Shown: piece after piece, positions 6,991-8,291 of the stretch
How the letters are laid out: each line of letters starts with the position of its first letter
Numbering within the stretch: the first letter of the stretch is position 1
From: Betaproteobacteria bacterium
Lineage (GTDB): Bacteria > Pseudomonadota > Gammaproteobacteria > Burkholderiales > SG8-41
Length of the DNA stretch: 8,291 bases
Direction: 5' to 3'
NCBI GenBank assembly: GCA_023266245.1
Contig: JAHFRO010000100.1
Location: 1 to 8,291, forward strand
Made by a program: the position numbers and the translations under genes
Notes under the pieces: model-generated
What the model was told of the DNA's origin: nothing
The model's input: the letters and a program-made list of their open reading frames with translations, nothing else
Databases searched by the model: none

Positions 6991-7057
6991 GCGTAACCCA
7001 TTCCTCCGGAGTTCTTTGTCACCTATCCTCGACCGGTCATGCAACCGCTTGTTAGAG
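6991..7057 (-). other. Incomplete attC-like site at the 3' end of the pRiA4b-type cassette
   Basis: Read on the minus strand, the R''-like box CTCTAAC (7057-7051) lies six bases after the stop codon of the pRiA4b-like gene. It is part of GCGGGCTCTAAC, the exact complement of the sequence that begins the same cassette (7644-7633). A possible R' box GTTACGC (6997-6991, six of seven positions of GTTRRRY) lies 67 bp away. The bases between them do not form the expected stem. Instead GCGGTTGCA occurs as a direct repeat (7048-7040 and 6992-6984). The R'' half looks real; the L'/R' half looks lost or degenerate, as if this were the eroded end of the array. Confidence 0.45.
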
Positions 7058-7643
7058 CCCGCGTCATTTACCCGCCAACTCTTCGTTAACTTCCGCTAGC
7101 TCAAACCAGTTGGGATCAAGGTCGCCTCCAACCCAGGCCACCATGTCCTCGTGTTCCGGATGAAAGGGATCCTGTATGGCTTTCAGCAACTCCGCGTAGC
7201 CGACTGGGCCTCCGCAGTCCTCGGGCGGGCAAGCGCGCGCTCCTCCAATGCACCTTGGAACTCTCACCCCCGACGCCACGGAAAGCACCTTTTCTAGAGT
7301 GATCTTGTGTACCCAGCTGTCGCCAAAATCGTACTCGTAAACCATCGAGTCCTTGTGTTTGACAAGCACTCGGTCGAGCCGCACCCGAGCCTCGTTTCGG
7401 GTTGAGTTGGGGTATTCAGAATGCGGGATCCCGTAGCTTTGGCCCCGCACCTTGAACTCGTGAAGGTGCGAATCCGTCCACCCGAACGCGATCTGCAGGA
7501 TATCGTGGAACTTTCTCAGGGAGATTGAGCTTGGCACGAGGAGCCGGCGCCAAACCGGCGGCCTCACCTCGGTGAGCGTCGCCTTCACCTGGTAAATGAC
7601 AGATTCGGAGGGCTTATGCATAGTGCGAACCGGCGGGCTCTAA
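6997..7643 (-). mobile_element. Putative integron gene cassette carrying the pRiA4b-like gene
   Basis: The cassette would run, on the minus strand, from the TTAGAG that completes the upstream R' box (cleavage after G at 7644) through one compact gene to its own attC. Three things fit. There are only 17 bases between the cassette start and the ATG. The stop codon lies six bases before R''. There is a perfect 12-bp inverted relation between the cassette start (top strand 7633-7644, GCGGGCTCTAAC) and its own R'' region (7051-7062, GTTAGAGCCCGC), as expected when a circularised cassette rebuilds one attC. The bases outside the inverted repeat show no target duplication, which argues against an ordinary transposon with 12-bp ends. 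The left boundary is uncertain because the distal attC is degenerate. Confidence 0.55.
7064..7621 (-). CDS. Plasmid pRiA4b ORF-3-like family protein
   Basis: The protein has 185 residues and the landmarks of the pRiA4b ORF-3 family: RPPVWRRLLVP (20-30), HDILQIAFGWTDSHLHEF (39-56), VYEYDFGDSWVHKI (94-107) and CIGGARACPPEDCGGPVGY (124-142) with three cysteines. No signal peptide or membrane segment is seen. The family was named from an Agrobacterium plasmid and is related to an IS1096-associated frame; its biochemical function is unknown, and members often occur on plasmids and mobile DNA. The ATG at 7621 lacks a Shine-Dalgarno and lies 17 bases after the cassette boundary, so expression probably depends on upstream cassette transcription. 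Its base composition is visibly less GC-rich than that of genes left of 6750, consistent with transfer. It could be a fixed accessory gene rather than an active cassette, but the attC site upstream favours the cassette reading. Confidence 0.85.
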   Translation of the reverse strand: MHKPSESVIYQVKATLTEVRPPVWRRLLVPSSISLRKFHDILQIAFGWTDSHLHEFKVRGQSYGIPHSEYPNSTRNEARVRLDRVLVKHKDSMVYEYDFGDSWVHKITLEKVLSVASGVRVPRCIGGARACPPEDCGGPVGYAELLKAIQDPFHPEHEDMVAWVGGDLDPNWFELAEVNEELAGK

Positions 7644-7724
7644 CGCATTGGTGAACGGCGGGCCGCGATGGCCTTTAATGTCCCCACTGTGCTTGCGGCC
7701 CGTCCGTTCGACCTGGAGTTAGGC
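7638..7724 (-). other. Integron attC recombination site (59-base-element type)
   Basis: In minus-strand orientation the 87-bp site starts with R'' GCCTAAC (7724-7718, a perfect RYYYAAC) and ends with R' GTTAGAG (7644-7638, GTTRRRY at six of seven). Inside, the arms pair as GGT + GAACGG + CGGGCCGC with GCGGCCCG + CCGTTC + ACC. That is 17 bp, interrupted only by one extra C and one extra A, both on the L'' arm, with a 28-base terminal loop. Two unpaired bases on that arm, read as G and T on the bottom strand, are the recognised hallmark by which integron integrase identifies the folded bottom strand. The site separates the VOC gene from the pRiA4b-like gene, both in the orientation expected for cassettes. 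No integrase gene lies in the window. Confidence 0.8.
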
Positions 7725-7813
7725 CGAGGATTCTCCTGGCCGTCGGTTCCGATGCCCGCAATAGGCTTTCGTCCTTGGACGATAATAGCTCTGAAAGTAA
7801 CGCAGCGCGCCTC

Positions 7814-8197
7814 CTATTTAATAGGCGCCGCGCCGCTCCACTCACCAACTTCCACCTCAATGCCTTCGGGGCACCGAAATTTCACTTGGTGGGGGTCAAC
7901 CGTGGTGCCGATGTTGTGCGCACCAGTGGTTTCGAGACGCCGACACGCTTCGTCCTCGGCCTCCACCGCGAACCCAATGTGCTCAAATCCAGGCCGGTGG
8001 CCTGCCAGGCGTAATGGCAAGATAGCGAGATTGATGGTGCCGTCTGAAAGGTCAATCGATCCGTTTTTGCGACGATAGGCGATCGTCATCCCGAATGCGT
8101 TGATAAAGAAGTTCGCCATCCCTTCAACGTCCGTTGCGCGAATGGCAATGTGGCGAATCTTTGCTACGCATGTCCCTTCTTGCTTGTCTCGTTCCAT
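7814..8197 (-). CDS. VOC (glyoxalase/bleomycin-resistance fold) family protein, probable cassette gene
   Basis: From the chosen ATG at 8197 the protein has 127 residues (MERDKQEGTC...), a normal size for a single-domain VOC protein with two beta-alpha-beta-beta-beta modules. The first module holds IRHIAIRATDVEGMANFFINA (14-34) and the second FEHIGFAVEAEDEACRRLE (71-89), ending in CPEGIEVEVGEW (109-120). Candidate metal ligands are His16, His73 and Glu114 or Glu116; the activity (lyase, dioxygenase, isomerase or binding) cannot be told. The frame stays open upstream to 8275, but ATG 8197 is preferred. A consensus AGGAGG lies seven bases before it, and the homologous region begins just after. 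The stop is 89 bp before the R'' box of the attC, somewhat far for a cassette. A promoter-like pair of boxes lies upstream, so it may carry its own promoter. GC content is lower than in the left part of the window. Confidence 0.85.
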   Translation of the reverse strand: MERDKQEGTCVAKIRHIAIRATDVEGMANFFINAFGMTIAYRRKNGSIDLSDGTINLAILPLRLAGHRPGFEHIGFAVEAEDEACRRLETTGAHNIGTTVDPHQVKFRCPEGIEVEVGEWSGAAPIK

Positions 8198-8204
8198 GGC
8201 CTTT

Positions 8205-8210
8205 CCTCCT
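8205..8210 (-). promoter_or_regulatory. Consensus ribosome binding site for the VOC gene
   Basis: AGGAGG reads on the minus strand seven bases before the ATG at 8197. It is the only full-consensus Shine-Dalgarno site before a gene in this window. It decides the start against the longer frame beginning at 8275. Confidence 0.85.
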
Positions 8211-8223
8211 ATTCTCTCGAACT

Positions 8224-8252
8224 GTGATAAACATACTCTTTCGGTCTGACAA
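8224..8252 (-). promoter_or_regulatory. Candidate sigma-70 promoter for the VOC gene
   Basis: Minus strand: a -35 box TTGTCA (8252-8247, five of six), a 17-bp spacer, and a -10 box TATCAC (8229-8224, four of six). The predicted start near 8217 would give a leader of about 20 bases that includes the AGGAGG. Box quality and spacing are good for this otherwise GC-rich sequence. Cassette genes usually lack their own promoter, so this would be unusual. Confidence 0.5.
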
Positions 8253-8291
8253 TTCACTCCCCGCATGGGCAACACATCACCTACTGTGACA

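Noticed and set aside
6787..7044. Minus-strand open frame of 85 codons in the gap
   Set aside because: It is made largely of the tandem repeat blocks and the attC-like half site; the repeats vary without regard to codons.
7051..7644. Small transposon with 12-bp terminal inverted repeats
   Set aside because: There is no transposase and no target duplication next to the repeats (ACCGCTT on the left, GCATTGG on the right), and an attC stem starts at one end, so a cassette explains the ends better.
7668..8078. Plus-strand open frames across the attC site and opposite the VOC gene
   Set aside because: They run through the attC hairpin and are antisense to a gene with a consensus ribosome site and VOC motifs.
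8198..8275. 26-residue N-terminal extension of the VOC protein
   Set aside because: AGGAGG seven bases before the ATG at 8197 and the domain start just after it favour the short form; the extension would include the promoter-like boxes and the ribosome site.

Overview
The window looks like chromosomal DNA of a GC-rich proteobacterium, most likely a betaproteobacterium (Burkholderiales/Rhodocyclales/Nitrosomonadales-like). The reasons are the very GC-rich coding sequence up to about position 6750, and the gene set: a NodI/NodJ-type ABC exporter next to a small alpha/beta hydrolase and a CC-type (2Fe-2S) ferredoxin. That neighbourhood and the ferredoxin sequence are familiar from betaproteobacteria. 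This assignment comes from remembered family knowledge, not from a search.

Left part (1-2704, all minus strand): an apparent operon in the order ferredoxin -> alpha/beta hydrolase -> nodI -> nodJ (nodJ is cut by the window edge). The hydrolase stop and the nodI GTG start overlap by one base. The two wider gaps of the operon each hold an inverted array of 7-bp units, GTGANTC on one side and GANTCAC on the other. The ferredoxin gene is preceded by a leader with a long interrupted hairpin and a perfect TATAAT.

Middle part (2956-6749): a two-domain SagB/ThcOx-type nitroreductase on the plus strand. It converges on, and overlaps by 50 bp, a minus-strand VanZ-family membrane protein. Divergent from the VanZ gene is a DHH-family phosphoesterase-like gene. 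No azole-peptide biosynthesis partners (YcaO cyclodehydratase, precursor peptide) are visible near the SagB-like gene.

Right part (6750-8291): visibly less GC-rich, with a different character. First comes a gene-free 314-bp stretch. It is built of four blocks of degenerate short tandem repeats (9-, 10-, 7- and 10-bp units) and then an R''-like half of an integron attC site. Next, on the minus strand, are a pRiA4b ORF-3-like gene and a VOC (glyoxalase-fold) gene, separated by what reads as a genuine 87-bp attC recombination site. That site has R''/R' core boxes and an imperfect hairpin with two unpaired bases on the expected arm. I read this as the end of an integron gene-cassette array, or of an integrase-less attC cluster. 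Its remaining cassettes, and any integrase, would lie to the right of the window. It is the most notable find here.
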